Source: an uncultured Flavobacterium sp. (GTDB lineage Bacteria; Bacteroidota; Bacteroidia; Flavobacteriales; Flavobacteriaceae). Taken from it: a DNA stretch of 64,000 nucleotides. How positions within the stretch are numbered: position 1 is the first letter of the stretch; every line of letters starts with the position of its first letter. The stretch is from the NCBI RefSeq assembly GCF_943913405.1, contig NZ_CALTYA010000007.1, positions 1 through 64,000 on the forward strand, written 5' to 3'. Below, piece after piece: positions 43,451-53,143 of this stretch. The notes below the pieces were generated by a model, which had not been told where the DNA came from, ran no database searches, and worked only from the letters and a program-made list of their open reading frames with translations. A program made the position numbers and the translations under genes.

Positions 43451-44359
43451 ATGAAACAACAAACTATTTTCAGAATCGTCCTGCCCCTGCTATTTCTTTC
43501 TTTCTCCACTATAAAAGCACAAGATACAATATACAAAAAGACCGTATTCATTGATTCTACAGCGATTGACAATGTTTTTTCTGACAGAGATACTATTATT
43601 AAAAAGAAAACTATCTGGCAAAATCTAAAATATGACGGATTGAGCGTTCTTGGCGGTATAAAATACAGCTATCTTCGTCCTTTCGACTGGAAGAAAAAAG
43701 ATTATCTAACTGCTGGGGGCGTTGTTTTGGGTACGGCCACACTTTTTCTAGTCGACCAAGAAGCCAGTGTTTATTTCAGAAAGCAAAGCAAGGATATCCC
43801 GCAAGGAGTTCGTGATTTTGGCTGGTATTTTGGAAGTCCGCAGAATAATTACGGAATCACAGGTGGCGTTTACTTATTCGGATTATTTACAGATAATGAA
43901 AAAGTTAGAAAAACCGGAGTCTTGATGATTGCCTCGGCAACTTCTGCAGGAATTATCCAATCGATCAGCAAAACTATCGTGGGAAGAGCAAGGCCTGATG
44001 TAGAAAAAGGAAATCACCATTTTAAGCCTTTTGCCAATAATTCTTCTTACAGCTCTTTTCCTTCGGGACATACGGTTTTGAGCTTTACGACTGCCTATGC
44101 GATTGGAAAACAGTTTAAAAATCCGTGGGTGAAATCAGGAATTTACGCTGTCGGAATGATTGCGCCGGTTTCAAGACTTTGGGAAGGTAAACACTGGCTT
44201 ACAGATGTAGGATTGAGCATGGCTTTGAGTGTTGCCGTTGTTGATGGAATTGACAATTATCTTAAAAAAGAAAAAAAATATACTTACGCAGACAAAGATA
44301 AAATTCGCTGGAATCTGAATATGGGCATAAGCACTATTGGCGTAGTCGGAAGTTTTTAA
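43451..44359 (+). CDS. PAP2-family lipid phosphatase, 302 aa
   Basis: The protein has a signal peptide (ILPLLFLSFSTIKAQ-type, residues 8-24) and an internal PAP2 domain. All three phosphatase motifs are present: GRARP with the upstream Lys (KTIVGRARP), SFPSGHTVLSF, and SRLWEGKHWLTDVGLSMALS (Arg, His, Asp). It should dephosphorylate a lipid phosphate, such as phosphatidate or undecaprenyl pyrophosphate, on the periplasmic face. It stands alone. A second, differently organised PAP2 gene lies at 62266. Confidence 0.88.
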   Translation: MKQQTIFRIVLPLLFLSFSTIKAQDTIYKKTVFIDSTAIDNVFSDRDTIIKKKTIWQNLKYDGLSVLGGIKYSYLRPFDWKKKDYLTAGGVVLGTATLFLVDQEASVYFRKQSKDIPQGVRDFGWYFGSPQNNYGITGGVYLFGLFTDNEKVRKTGVLMIASATSAGIIQSISKTIVGRARPDVEKGNHHFKPFANNSSYSSFPSGHTVLSFTTAYAIGKQFKNPWVKSGIYAVGMIAPVSRLWEGKHWLTDVGLSMALSVAVVDGIDNYLKKEKKYTYADKDKIRWNLNMGISTIGVVGSF

Positions 44360-44564
44360 ATTTACAAATCAAAATTGCAGAGTTCAATAAACAAAATCTT
44401 TAGAAACTGATAGAAAATAGTAGCTATTGTATTCTGACGTTTTTTACAATTCATAAAATGCGATTTTAATTTTATAAAAAATAAAGGAATTAGAATAACT
44501 CAAAATATACTTCAAACTTTTAACATTTATCTCCTTTTGCTAGTCAAAAATTGGATTTCATATT

Positions 44565-44574
44565 GTAAATTTAC
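44565..44574. promoter_or_regulatory. Palindrome upstream of the HipA-like gene
   Basis: The perfect palindrome GTAAATTTAC lies inside a wider TATTGT...ACAATA arrangement (44561-44580), 54 bp before the kinase start. It could be an operator for autoregulation, but such AT-rich palindromes also arise by chance. Confidence 0.3.
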
Positions 44575-44627
44575 ACAATAATTCTACTCTTAATTTATTA
44601 AGAATATAGCCATAAAGTATAATTTTT

Positions 44628-45422
44628 ATGAGTAATCCTTTTTTCTTGCGAACTGTGACTGTCACTCGCTATATTACGCCTTTGAGAGAAGGAGGCTCAC
44701 TTCCTGCGCTCGCTGAAGCTGATGATGATTTTAAATATGTATTGAAATTCAAAGGTGCTGGGCATGGCATAAAAGCATTGATTGCAGAACTTTTGGGTGG
44801 CGAAATTGCCCGTGTCTTGAAGCTTCAAATTCCGGAATTGGTTTTTGCAGATCTTGATGAAGCATTTGGAAGAACTGAAGCTGATGAAGAAATTCAAGAT
44901 TTGCTGCAAGCAAGCCAAGGAAAAAATCTAGCATTGCATTTTCTTTCAGGCGCCATCAATTTTGATCCGGCGGTGACAGTTGTCGATGCCGATTTAGCTT
45001 CAAAAATTGTTTGGCTTGACGCTTTTATTACAAATGTCGACCGAACTTTCAGAAATACAAACATGCTTATTTGGCACAAAGAATTATGGCTGATTGACCA
45101 CGGCGCTTCCTTTTATTTCCAGCATTCTTGGAGCAATTGGGAATCGCATGCCAAAAGTCCTTTTGCTTTGATTAAAGACCATGTTCTTTTGCCACAAGCT
45201 TCAAACTTGACAGAAGTCGATAAAGCTTTCAAAGAAATTCTTACCGAAGAAACCATCAAAAAAATAACAGCGCTCCTTCCAGAGGAATGGCTGCAATGGG
45301 AAGAAACAGAGGAAACTCCAGACCAAATTAGAGAAGTTTACACCAAATTTCTACTGACAAGATTATCCAATTCAGAAATTTTTATAAAAGAAGCACAAAA
45401 TGCAAGACAGACACTTATATGA
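44628..45422 (+). CDS. HipA-like kinase
   Basis: The 264-residue protein has the short HipA-like kinase layout: a P-loop lysine region (KYVLKFKGAGHGIKALIAEL), an acidic linker, the catalytic loop WLDAFITNVDRTFRNTNMLI and the metal-binding WLIDHGASFYF. It lacks the N-terminal subdomain 1 of classic HipA toxins. The gene overlaps the next gene (DUF3037) by 23 bp. HipA-like kinase plus DUF3037 is a recurring pair in bacterial genomes; a toxin-antitoxin or stress-signalling function is possible but not shown here. Confidence 0.8.
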   Translation: MSNPFFLRTVTVTRYITPLREGGSLPALAEADDDFKYVLKFKGAGHGIKALIAELLGGEIARVLKLQIPELVFADLDEAFGRTEADEEIQDLLQASQGKNLALHFLSGAINFDPAVTVVDADLASKIVWLDAFITNVDRTFRNTNMLIWHKELWLIDHGASFYFQHSWSNWESHAKSPFALIKDHVLLPQASNLTEVDKAFKEILTEETIKKITALLPEEWLQWEETEETPDQIREVYTKFLLTRLSNSEIFIKEAQNARQTLI

Positions 45423-45783
45423 ATATGCCATAATCCGAGTAGTTCCTAGGGTTGAGCGTGAGGAGTTTGTAAATGCAGGCCTTATTGTTTTTTGTAAAAA
45501 AGCCAAATTTATAAAAATGCTCTACACAATCGAAAAACAAAAATTGGAGCTTTTCTCAAAAGAATTGGATTTTGAGCAATTAGAACAAAACCTTCTGGCC
45601 TTTAAAAACATCAGCGACGGAAAAAAAGAAGGCGGGCCAATTGCATGCCTTGATATTCCTTCGAGATTCAGATGGCTGACGGCTGTGAGAAGTTCAGTTA
45701 TACAAACTTCGCGACCGCATCCTGGGATTTGCTTTGATTTAGATAAAACTGCTGAACGTTTATTTTCAGAATTAATTTTGTAA
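45400..45783 (+). CDS. DUF3037 protein, partner of HipA-like kinase
   Basis: The 127-residue protein matches DUF3037: YEYAIIRVVPRVEREEFVNA then GLIVFCKKAKFI, and the late segment FRWLTAVRSSVIQTSRPHPG. The Arg-rich VPRVEREE and RPHPG stretches are typical of the family, whose role is unknown. Its start codon lies 23 bp inside the kinase gene, so the two products are coupled in amount. Confidence 0.82.
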   Translation: MQDRHLYEYAIIRVVPRVEREEFVNAGLIVFCKKAKFIKMLYTIEKQKLELFSKELDFEQLEQNLLAFKNISDGKKEGGPIACLDIPSRFRWLTAVRSSVIQTSRPHPGICFDLDKTAERLFSELIL

Positions 45784-45885
45784 ATAATTGAGCGTTAATA
45801 CAAAACTTTAAGAATATAAATATATTTTTGTTAATCAATGTTATTATTTTCATACTTTTCTAATTGAAAAATTTAAGCCACACAA

Positions 45886-48723
45886 ATGAAAAATAAAAAA
45901 CGTCCACAAGCAATTGCGTGGTTTATATCTCATTATAAAATTAGCGGTTTTATAGCTTCCGTGCTTTTGCTAATCGGCATTGGCTATATACTTTTTCAGC
46001 GGTATCATATTCTAAAAGAGAATGAGAACCAAGAAATGGCTGGAATTCTCTTGACTGTCGAGCAAAATATCAACCAGACAATTAAAAATAGCTATGCGAC
46101 TACGCTGTCATTGGCACTAACAATAGATGATAACGGAAACCCTGTCGACTTTGAAAATATCAGCAAAAAATTAATTGAAACAAATCCAAATATTGATATC
46201 CTGCAGTTATTGCCAAATGGAATCATAAAATACATACAGCCTCTAGAAGGAAATGAAAAGGCAATAAACATCAATATTCTGCAATATCCAACGACTAAAC
46301 ACGATGCACAGCTTGCCATAAAAAATAAGAAAATGTTTTTCTCAGGCCCGACAAAATTAAGACAAGGCGGAATTGGTTTCATTGGCAGGCTTCCTATTTT
46401 CAAGCACAATAAATTTTGGGGATTTTCGGCAATTGTAATCAAATTAGACAAGATGGTGAAAGCATCTGGAATACAAAACTTTGATGCTTCAAAATATTAT
46501 TTCCAATTTTCAAAAACCAATCCAAAAACAGGAAAAGAAAATTATTATTTACCAAATAAGGAAAACTTTTTAGACAAAAACTTCCAAAGAATCAAGATTA
46601 TTGACGGCAACTGGAAGGTTTATATCGTCAATAAAAATAAATATACGGTACTTTATGAACTGGCTCCTTTAGCTTTGCTTGGTATTTTATTTTCAGGGAT
46701 TTTCGGACTTTTCATCGGAATGATTTTAAAAAAACCATCTGAATTGCAAGAAGTTGTAACCACCCAGGCTAATAAAATTTTAAAATCTGAAATCGAATTC
46801 AATACAATTTTTGAGCAGGCATCCGTTGGAATTACCCACATTGACGACTCTGGAAAATTCATAGCTACAAACCAGCAATTTTGCAAAATATTAGGCTACA
46901 CATTAGAAGAAATGAAGGCTTCTAATTTTGCAACACTAACGCATCCTGATGATATTGTCGAAAATTTAAGGCAAATCGAAGATCTCAGAATGGGCAAAAT
47001 TTCAGATTTTTCATTAGAAAAAAGATATTTTCATAAAAATGGAAACATCATTTGGGCAAAAGTACACGTTTATCCTTTGGCTGATGCTCACGAAAAAAAG
47101 AAATCCTATATCACAATAATTGAGGACATTACAGATAAAAAACTAGCAGAAGAAAATATACAGAAAAGCGAAACCCGATTCAAAAGTCTTTTCGAAGATT
47201 CGCCAGTCGCACTTTGGGAAGAAGATTTTTCACTGGTAAAAAAACATTTGGAAAGTTTAGGCTTGATTGGTAAAAGCAAGGAAGACGTATCTGGTTTTTT
47301 AAACTCAAATCCAGATCAGGTAAGGCATTGCATTTCATTGGTAAAGATCATAAATATCAACAACGAATGCCTCACGCTCCATCATCCAAAGACAAAAGAA
47401 CAGTTGATGGATAAGCTTGAAAATCTATTGGATAATGAAATTCAAGACTCATTTATTGCCCAACTTATCGCCATTTCTCAAGGAAAAAAATACATTTCCA
47501 TGGATTCAAAAGTCATCAAATCTGATGGCGAATTAAGAGATATCAGCTTGCGCTGGAGCGTTATGCGAGGTTATGAAGAAAGCTTGGAAAGAGTGATTAT
47601 TTCTACAGAAGATATTACCGTAAGAAAAGCTACGGAGGAAATAATTATCAATTCCCAAAAGAAAATAGAGTCGCTCGTGAATGCCATTGACGGAATTGTC
47701 TGGGAATGCGATTATGAAACCTATCTTTTCACCTACGTAAATAAAAAAGCAGAAGAAATCACCGGATATTCTTTAGATGAATGGCTTTCTGACCCTGATT
47801 TTTGGTGCAATACAATTCATCCGGAAGACAAGGATGAAGTCGTTAAATATTGTTATGAGCAGTCAAGAATAAGCAAGCAATATGATTTTGAATATCGAAT
47901 GATCGCAAAAAATGGAGCCGTAATTTGGATTCGCGATATCGTAAATGTCATCCATGAAAATGGAAAACCAGCAAGCTTGAAAGGCATCATGATTGATATT
48001 ACGAATAAAAAAAGAGCTGAAAAAGAACTCAGCGATTCGTTTGATTTGGTGACGGAACAGAACAAAAGGCTTTTGAACTTTTCTTACATCGTTTCACATA
48101 ATTTAAGGTCGCACGCCAGCAATATTCAGGCAATTTCAAACTTGATCGAAACTGTTGAAAGCGATGATGAACGTATGGAAATGATTGAAATGCTTCAGAA
48201 AGTTTCTAGCGCGCTTAACGAAAGCATGACCAATTTAAACGAAGTTGTCAATATACAAACCAATACGAATTTGGTTAAAAAGAGCTTAAACTTGAGGGAT
48301 AATATTGAAAAAATTATCGATATTCTGTCTGAACAGATAAGCTTGAAAAAAGCAGAAATTCAAAATAATGTGGATCCAAATATTTTTGTGACCTACAATC
48401 CTGCTTATTTGGAAAGCGTGCTTTTAAATTTCCTTTCAAATGCTTTGCGCTATTCGCATCCGGATAGAATTCCGATAATTTCTTTAGATTGTAAAAAAGC
48501 AAATGGCAAATTGACGCTAAAAATTTCTGATAACGGAATGGGAATTGACTTGCAGAGAGACGGAAGCAAGCTTTTTGGAATGTACAAAACCTTTCACAAA
48601 AACCCTGATTCTAAAGGAATTGGACTTTTTATCAGTAAAAATCAAATTGACGCCATGGGCGGTTCCGTCATTGCAGAAAGCGAACCAAATGTTGGAACCA
48701 CCTTTTTTATCAGCTTCAAATAA
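45886..48723 (+). CDS. CHASE/PAS sensor histidine kinase
   Basis: The 945-residue protein has membrane helix 1 (about 20-38), a periplasmic CHASE-type sensor (about 60-225; LLPNGIIKYIQPLEGNE, FSGPTKLRQGGIGFIGRLPI), helix 2 (about 257-280), three PAS domains (about 302-420, 430-580 and 590-715; QFCKILGYTLEEM is typical), a dimerisation helix with the phospho-acceptor His739 in FSYIVSHNLRSHASNIQAIS, and an ATPase domain with VLLNFLSNALRYSHPDRIP, ISDNGMGIDL and SKGIGLFISKNQ. No receiver domain is attached and no regulator gene is adjacent. A TATTTTTG box at 45823-45830 may be its -7 element. Confidence 0.88.
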   Translation: MKNKKRPQAIAWFISHYKISGFIASVLLLIGIGYILFQRYHILKENENQEMAGILLTVEQNINQTIKNSYATTLSLALTIDDNGNPVDFENISKKLIETNPNIDILQLLPNGIIKYIQPLEGNEKAININILQYPTTKHDAQLAIKNKKMFFSGPTKLRQGGIGFIGRLPIFKHNKFWGFSAIVIKLDKMVKASGIQNFDASKYYFQFSKTNPKTGKENYYLPNKENFLDKNFQRIKIIDGNWKVYIVNKNKYTVLYELAPLALLGILFSGIFGLFIGMILKKPSELQEVVTTQANKILKSEIEFNTIFEQASVGITHIDDSGKFIATNQQFCKILGYTLEEMKASNFATLTHPDDIVENLRQIEDLRMGKISDFSLEKRYFHKNGNIIWAKVHVYPLADAHEKKKSYITIIEDITDKKLAEENIQKSETRFKSLFEDSPVALWEEDFSLVKKHLESLGLIGKSKEDVSGFLNSNPDQVRHCISLVKIININNECLTLHHPKTKEQLMDKLENLLDNEIQDSFIAQLIAISQGKKYISMDSKVIKSDGELRDISLRWSVMRGYEESLERVIISTEDITVRKATEEIIINSQKKIESLVNAIDGIVWECDYETYLFTYVNKKAEEITGYSLDEWLSDPDFWCNTIHPEDKDEVVKYCYEQSRISKQYDFEYRMIAKNGAVIWIRDIVNVIHENGKPASLKGIMIDITNKKRAEKELSDSFDLVTEQNKRLLNFSYIVSHNLRSHASNIQAISNLIETVESDDERMEMIEMLQKVSSALNESMTNLNEVVNIQTNTNLVKKSLNLRDNIEKIIDILSEQISLKKAEIQNNVDPNIFVTYNPAYLESVLLNFLSNALRYSHPDRIPIISLDCKKANGKLTLKISDNGMGIDLQRDGSKLFGMYKTFHKNPDSKGIGLFISKNQIDAMGGSVIAESEPNVGTTFFISFK

Positions 48724-48724
48724 T

Positions 48725-50698
48725 TTATTTTATAACGATCTTTTTGATCGTAGATTTTTCTCCAGAAATAATTTTGGCAAGATACAATCCAGAAGCTAAA
48801 TCTACATGAAGAGTTGTGTTTCCGCTAAATTGCTTTTGTAAAAGCTTTTGTCCAGAAATAGAATAGATTTCTAAAATTCCATCTTCCTGTATTCCTGAAA
48901 CAGTAATAAAATTCGTCGCCGGATTTGGATAAATTGCTACTTTCAACTGCGCATTTTCTTCCACAGAAAGCGTATAAACTTGACCAGCATTTGCTCCAAA
49001 AATATAATCTGCCAAATTTGGAAGGTCAATAAACGGATTTCTATTGTATTGCCAAGTGTAAATATAATTGTTGCGGTTCATTTCAAAATCATCTGCAGGA
49101 TCATTTTGGTTCCATTGCAATAAAGTCGCCAAATCGCCCAATTGGCCAACTGTTGTGTCAGGTGGATTTCCATTTACGACACTCAAGGCATTGTATCGAA
49201 CGGCCATATAAAAAACAGAACGAGCCACATCGCCTTTCCAGCTTCCTGCATTTCCTGTAAAGCCGTTATAATCGCCAAGACCATAATCTCTGTTATTTCT
49301 TGAACTATTTTCAGGTCCGTCTTCAGCTCTCAAATGATGCGCATCGGCATGGCCGTGTTGTAAAGAATCTGCATTTGAAGAAAGCCAAATATCAATTCCG
49401 TCAGCGGTTGCCGAAGTTCCGTCTGTAAAACCACCGCGAGATTGCGGATAAATGTGCTCTCGATTCCATCTTCCGGTTCCGTCGCCTGTATCTTGAAATA
49501 AATATTTTGCACGGCTGACTTCCTTATACATCAGCCAAACCTGGTTGCTATTCAATGGATTTTGGTCTGCTTTTTTCAAAATATCTGTAATATCTCCATA
49601 ATTATGCGCTCTCACAACAGCCGGATTTGCAATAATATCTTGAACTGCCTGCTTCAATTGCGCGCCAGATTTTCCATTTAAAGAAGTGTAATATCCATTC
49701 GGAACAGTACTTGCCACATTTCCATACGTAGGATTTAGCGGGGTTCCCCAATTGGAAGTCGTAAAATCATTGTCAATCACAACAATTTCGATATTGTCAT
49801 TCATCCGGATAAATCCGCTTGGCAAATTCCCGAATTTGATTTTTATAAATTCGTCACCTTCATCAAGATTATCGTCTACAATTTGAATATTTGTCGTAGA
49901 AGTTGTAGAACCGGCCGGAATTAAAACGGTAGTATTTCCTGTGAAATCTGCATTGTTAAAGGTCCCGTTAGAAAGCGTATACGTAAAAGTCAGATTGTTC
50001 GTTACAGGCGTTTGTGTCGTAAAAGTAATATTGAAATTATCGCCTTCTGTATATTGCAAAGCGGGAACGCTAATTCTGATTCCGTTAAAAATCACACCGC
50101 TCCCATCATTATTTGCTCCTGGAGTTGGCAATTTTGCTTCGCAAGTTCCATCTGCTTTTCTTTGGATAGATTGCGATTGCGCCAAAGTACTTGTCGTTCC
50201 TTCGCCCAAATAAGAAGGATTTCCTAAAAGCGTCATCAATCCGGTTGGCGCGGTATCATTCATCGTACCGTGACCTAAAGCGTGAATTAAATTTGTAGTT
50301 GTTGCTAAAGTTCCAATCGGAAAATCAGCATAACTTCCTTGGTAAATTGCCACAGCATCCGGACCATTTTGTATAGAAGAATTTGAAAATATTTTTTGCG
50401 GTACCGGAGAAACTTCTGTGTTTCCAATCAAAGCCAAGCCGTTTACATCGGTCGTCAAGCCATTTAAGGAAATAGCAAAATAGCTTTTATTGCTCGTGCT
50501 CCCAGTCGGATTTCCATTGTAAAAAACCAATACATAACCATCAAGCGAAAAGTTAGGCGTCTGCGATTTTATTTCTACGAATTCTTTGGTATCGATGCTC
50601 GGCGTGTCTGAATCAATTTCGTTAATTACTAAAATTTGCCCGTAAGAAAATGACGCACAAAGAAGTAGAAATAATTGGGGAAAATATTTTTTTATCAT
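48725..50698 (-). CDS. Endonuclease I family nuclease, type IX secreted
   Basis: From the ATG at 50698 the 657-residue protein has a signal peptide (MIKKYFPQLFLLLCASFSYG), a lamin-tail-like domain (about 25-205; ILVINEIDSDTPSIDTKEFV), a Calx-beta-type domain (about 205-310; TEGDNFNITF, DDNLDEGDEFIKIKFG), the endonuclease I domain (about 325-560; WNREHIYPQSRG, DAHHLRAEDGPENSSRNNRD) and a C-terminal type IX secretion sorting domain (about 585-657; VAIYPNPATNFITVSG, ending TIKKIVIK). It is probably a secreted DNase or RNase. An upstream in-frame ATG at 50722 is less likely because it precedes the signal peptide. Confidence 0.88.
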   Translation of the reverse strand: MIKKYFPQLFLLLCASFSYGQILVINEIDSDTPSIDTKEFVEIKSQTPNFSLDGYVLVFYNGNPTGSTSNKSYFAISLNGLTTDVNGLALIGNTEVSPVPQKIFSNSSIQNGPDAVAIYQGSYADFPIGTLATTTNLIHALGHGTMNDTAPTGLMTLLGNPSYLGEGTTSTLAQSQSIQRKADGTCEAKLPTPGANNDGSGVIFNGIRISVPALQYTEGDNFNITFTTQTPVTNNLTFTYTLSNGTFNNADFTGNTTVLIPAGSTTSTTNIQIVDDNLDEGDEFIKIKFGNLPSGFIRMNDNIEIVVIDNDFTTSNWGTPLNPTYGNVASTVPNGYYTSLNGKSGAQLKQAVQDIIANPAVVRAHNYGDITDILKKADQNPLNSNQVWLMYKEVSRAKYLFQDTGDGTGRWNREHIYPQSRGGFTDGTSATADGIDIWLSSNADSLQHGHADAHHLRAEDGPENSSRNNRDYGLGDYNGFTGNAGSWKGDVARSVFYMAVRYNALSVVNGNPPDTTVGQLGDLATLLQWNQNDPADDFEMNRNNYIYTWQYNRNPFIDLPNLADYIFGANAGQVYTLSVEENAQLKVAIYPNPATNFITVSGIQEDGILEIYSISGQKLLQKQFSGNTTLHVDLASGLYLAKIISGEKSTIKKIVIK

Positions 50699-50719
50699 TA
50701 CAAAGTGGTGGTTTGAATT

Positions 50720-50747
50720 CAAAAATAAGGATTAAAACTAATTTCAA
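50720..50747 (-). promoter_or_regulatory. Probable promoter of the endonuclease gene
   Basis: On the minus strand TTG, 17 bases and TATTTTTG fit the Flavobacterium-type promoter. The -7 box ends 22 bp before the start at 50698. Confidence 0.5.
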
Positions 50748-50858
50748 TTCATTTTTAACATTTAGCAAAAAATAAGCAACCGATATAAAATTATCATATT
50801 TATAAATATTAGCATAAATATCTGCAATTTTAATATCTTTACGCATTCAAAAAACCTT

Positions 50859-51647
50859 ATGATTGAATATTTAGGATATTTTGCAGCATTCCTGATTGGA
50901 TTAGTTTTAGGACTAATTGGCGGTGGCGGTTCTATTTTGACCGTTCCTGTTTTGGTTTATTTGTTGGGAATAAATCCAGTTATTGCGACGGCTTATTCTT
51001 TATTTATTGTAGGAACGACTTCCGCTTTTGGAACAATCATGAATTATAAAAAAGGATTGGTTGAAATCAAAACAGGCTTAAAATTCGCAATTCCTTCACT
51101 TGCCGCTATTTATGTGACGCGGAAATTCTTGGTTCATCTTCTTCCTGAAAAACTTTTGACGGTTGGAGAAATTACGATTACAAAAGAATTTTTCTTGATG
51201 GCACTTTTTGCAATTGTCATGATGCTTGCTTCTTTTTCAATGATTTATGATAAAAAAGTAAAAAGAAATCCTGAATCAAAACCTAATATCTACATCACCT
51301 TTTCTCAAATGTTTTTGGTGGGCATCATCATCGGATTAATTGGTGCTGGCGGTGGTTTTTTGTTCATTCCAGCATTGATTTACATTGCCAAACTTCCTAT
51401 AAAAAAAGCAGTTGGCACTTCAATCTTCATCATTGCCATTAATTCACTCGTTGGTTTTTCAGGTGATATCTGCAATATTAATCCCGATTGGTATTTTTTA
51501 TTAATCTTTACATTTATCTCTATTTTAGGTATCTTTGTGGGGATTTACGTCAATAAATTTATCAACGAAAAAAGTCTCAAAAAAAGCTTTGGATGGTTCG
51601 TGCTCTTCATGTCCATCTTTATTCTAGTCAAAGAGATTCTTTTTTAA
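50859..51647 (+). CDS. TauE/SafE family sulfur-compound exporter
   Basis: The 262-residue membrane protein has the TauE/SafE signatures in two internal repeats: LIGLVLGLIGGGGSILTVPV at the start and VGIIIGLIGAGGGFLFIPAL at about 150-170, with about eight helices. The family moves sulfite, sulfonates or other sulfur anions. It is 12 bp upstream of a metallo-beta-lactamase/rhodanese gene, a pairing found in sulfide and persulfide handling. Confidence 0.87.
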   Translation: MIEYLGYFAAFLIGLVLGLIGGGGSILTVPVLVYLLGINPVIATAYSLFIVGTTSAFGTIMNYKKGLVEIKTGLKFAIPSLAAIYVTRKFLVHLLPEKLLTVGEITITKEFFLMALFAIVMMLASFSMIYDKKVKRNPESKPNIYITFSQMFLVGIIIGLIGAGGGFLFIPALIYIAKLPIKKAVGTSIFIIAINSLVGFSGDICNINPDWYFLLIFTFISILGIFVGIYVNKFINEKSLKKSFGWFVLFMSIFILVKEILF

Positions 51648-51659
51648 TTACAATAGAAT

Positions 51660-53063
51660 ATGAAAATAGAACAAATTTATACCGGCTGCATTGCGCAGGC
51701 GGCCTATTATTTAGAAAGCAATGGCGAAGTGGCGATTTTTGATCCGTTACGCGAAGTACAGCCTTATTTAGATCGTGCAAAAAAGGATAATGCGACAATA
51801 AAATATGTTTTTGAAACGCATTTCCATGCTGATTTTGTTTCTGGACATTTAGATTTAGCGAAAAAATCTGGCGGACAAATCGTTTACGGACCGACTGCAA
51901 ATCCGAAATTTGAAGCAATTATTGCAACCGACGGACAAGAATTTACGGTTGGAAATTATACCATAAAAGCAATTCATACGCCTGGACACACAATGGAAAG
52001 CACGTGCTATCTTTTATTGGATGAACATAAAAAACCACATGGAATTATTACCGGAGACACTTTATTTATAGGCGATGTCGGACGTCCAGACTTGGCGCAA
52101 GCCTTATCAAGCGATTTGACGCAAGAAAAATTGGCTTCTTATCTGTTTGATTCACTTCGTAATAAGATCATGACTTTGCCGGATGATTTGACCGTTTATC
52201 CAAGCCATGGCGCAGGAAGTGCCTGCGGAAAAAACATGAGCAAGGAAACAACAGATCTTTTAGGAAACCAGAAAAAAACAAATTATGCGCTTCGTTCTGA
52301 CATGAAGCGTGAGGAATTTATTGCTGAATTGCTAAGTGGTTTGGGCGCTCCACCAGCCTATTTTCCACAAAATGTGATGATGAATATTGAAGGTTATGAA
52401 AGCCTGGATGATGTTATTGAAAAATCGTTCAAGCCTTTGGCTCCGCAAGAATTTAAAGCTGTTGCAAATCAATCTGAAGCTTTGATTTTAGACGTAAGGC
52501 ACGAAGATGATTATGTTAAAAATCATATTCCTGGATCGATTTTCATCGGAATTCAAGGAAATTTTGCTCCTTGGGTTGGCGCTTTGATTCGCGATGTAAA
52601 ACAGCCATTGCTTTTGGTTACGCCAGAAGGTCGCGAGGAAGAAACAATCACAAGATTATCAAGAGTTGGTTTCGACAATGCCCTTGGATACTTGAAAGGC
52701 GGTATTGAAGCTTGGGAAAATGCAGGTTTTGAAACAGACACTATCGAGTCAATTTCTCCTGAAAAATTTGCAGAAGAAGTTACTGAAAATAGTATTATTG
52801 TAGACACAAGAAAACCAGGAGAATACAATCCAGAACACTTAGAAAATGCTTTAAATATTCCTTTAGATGATGTAAATGAGCGTTTTTCTGAAGTTCCAAA
52901 AGAGGAAAAATTCTTTTTGCATTGCGCTGGAGGTTACCGTTCTGTAATCATGGCTTCCATATTAAAATCAAGAGGTTACCACAATGCAATTAATATAGAA
53001 AAAGGAATGGGCGGCATCAGAAAAACAAATTTAAATTTGTGCAGTGTGGCTTGTTCTTCTTAA
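51660..53063 (+). CDS. Persulfide dioxygenase-like MBL/rhodanese protein
   Basis: The 467-residue protein joins a metallo-beta-lactamase domain (about 1-245; THFHADFVSGH with ligands at 54, 56 and 58, HTPGHTMES, ITGDTLFIGDVGRPDLAQ) to two rhodanese domains. The first (about 265-360) has LILDVRHEDDYVKNHIPGS but TPEGREEE where the active Cys loop should be, so it is probably inactive. The second (about 370-465) has IIVDTRKPGEYNPEHLENAL and an intact active loop CAGGYRS. The layout fits oxidation of glutathione or low-molecular-weight persulfide to sulfite, which the adjacent TauE-type carrier could export. Confidence 0.87.
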   Translation: MKIEQIYTGCIAQAAYYLESNGEVAIFDPLREVQPYLDRAKKDNATIKYVFETHFHADFVSGHLDLAKKSGGQIVYGPTANPKFEAIIATDGQEFTVGNYTIKAIHTPGHTMESTCYLLLDEHKKPHGIITGDTLFIGDVGRPDLAQALSSDLTQEKLASYLFDSLRNKIMTLPDDLTVYPSHGAGSACGKNMSKETTDLLGNQKKTNYALRSDMKREEFIAELLSGLGAPPAYFPQNVMMNIEGYESLDDVIEKSFKPLAPQEFKAVANQSEALILDVRHEDDYVKNHIPGSIFIGIQGNFAPWVGALIRDVKQPLLLVTPEGREEETITRLSRVGFDNALGYLKGGIEAWENAGFETDTIESISPEKFAEEVTENSIIVDTRKPGEYNPEHLENALNIPLDDVNERFSEVPKEEKFFLHCAGGYRSVIMASILKSRGYHNAINIEKGMGGIRKTNLNLCSVACSS

Positions 53064-53143
53064 AATTAATAAATTATTAAAATTAAGGTTAATTTAGGCT
53101 TAAAAATCAGAATTATAAATACTTTTGCAAACTAAAAACAAAA

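Noticed and set aside
48735..48751. ACGATC-TTTTT-GATCGT hairpin as a terminator between the PAS kinase and the endonuclease
   Set aside because: It lies within the last codons of the endonuclease gene and lacks a following T-run on either strand long enough to support the call.
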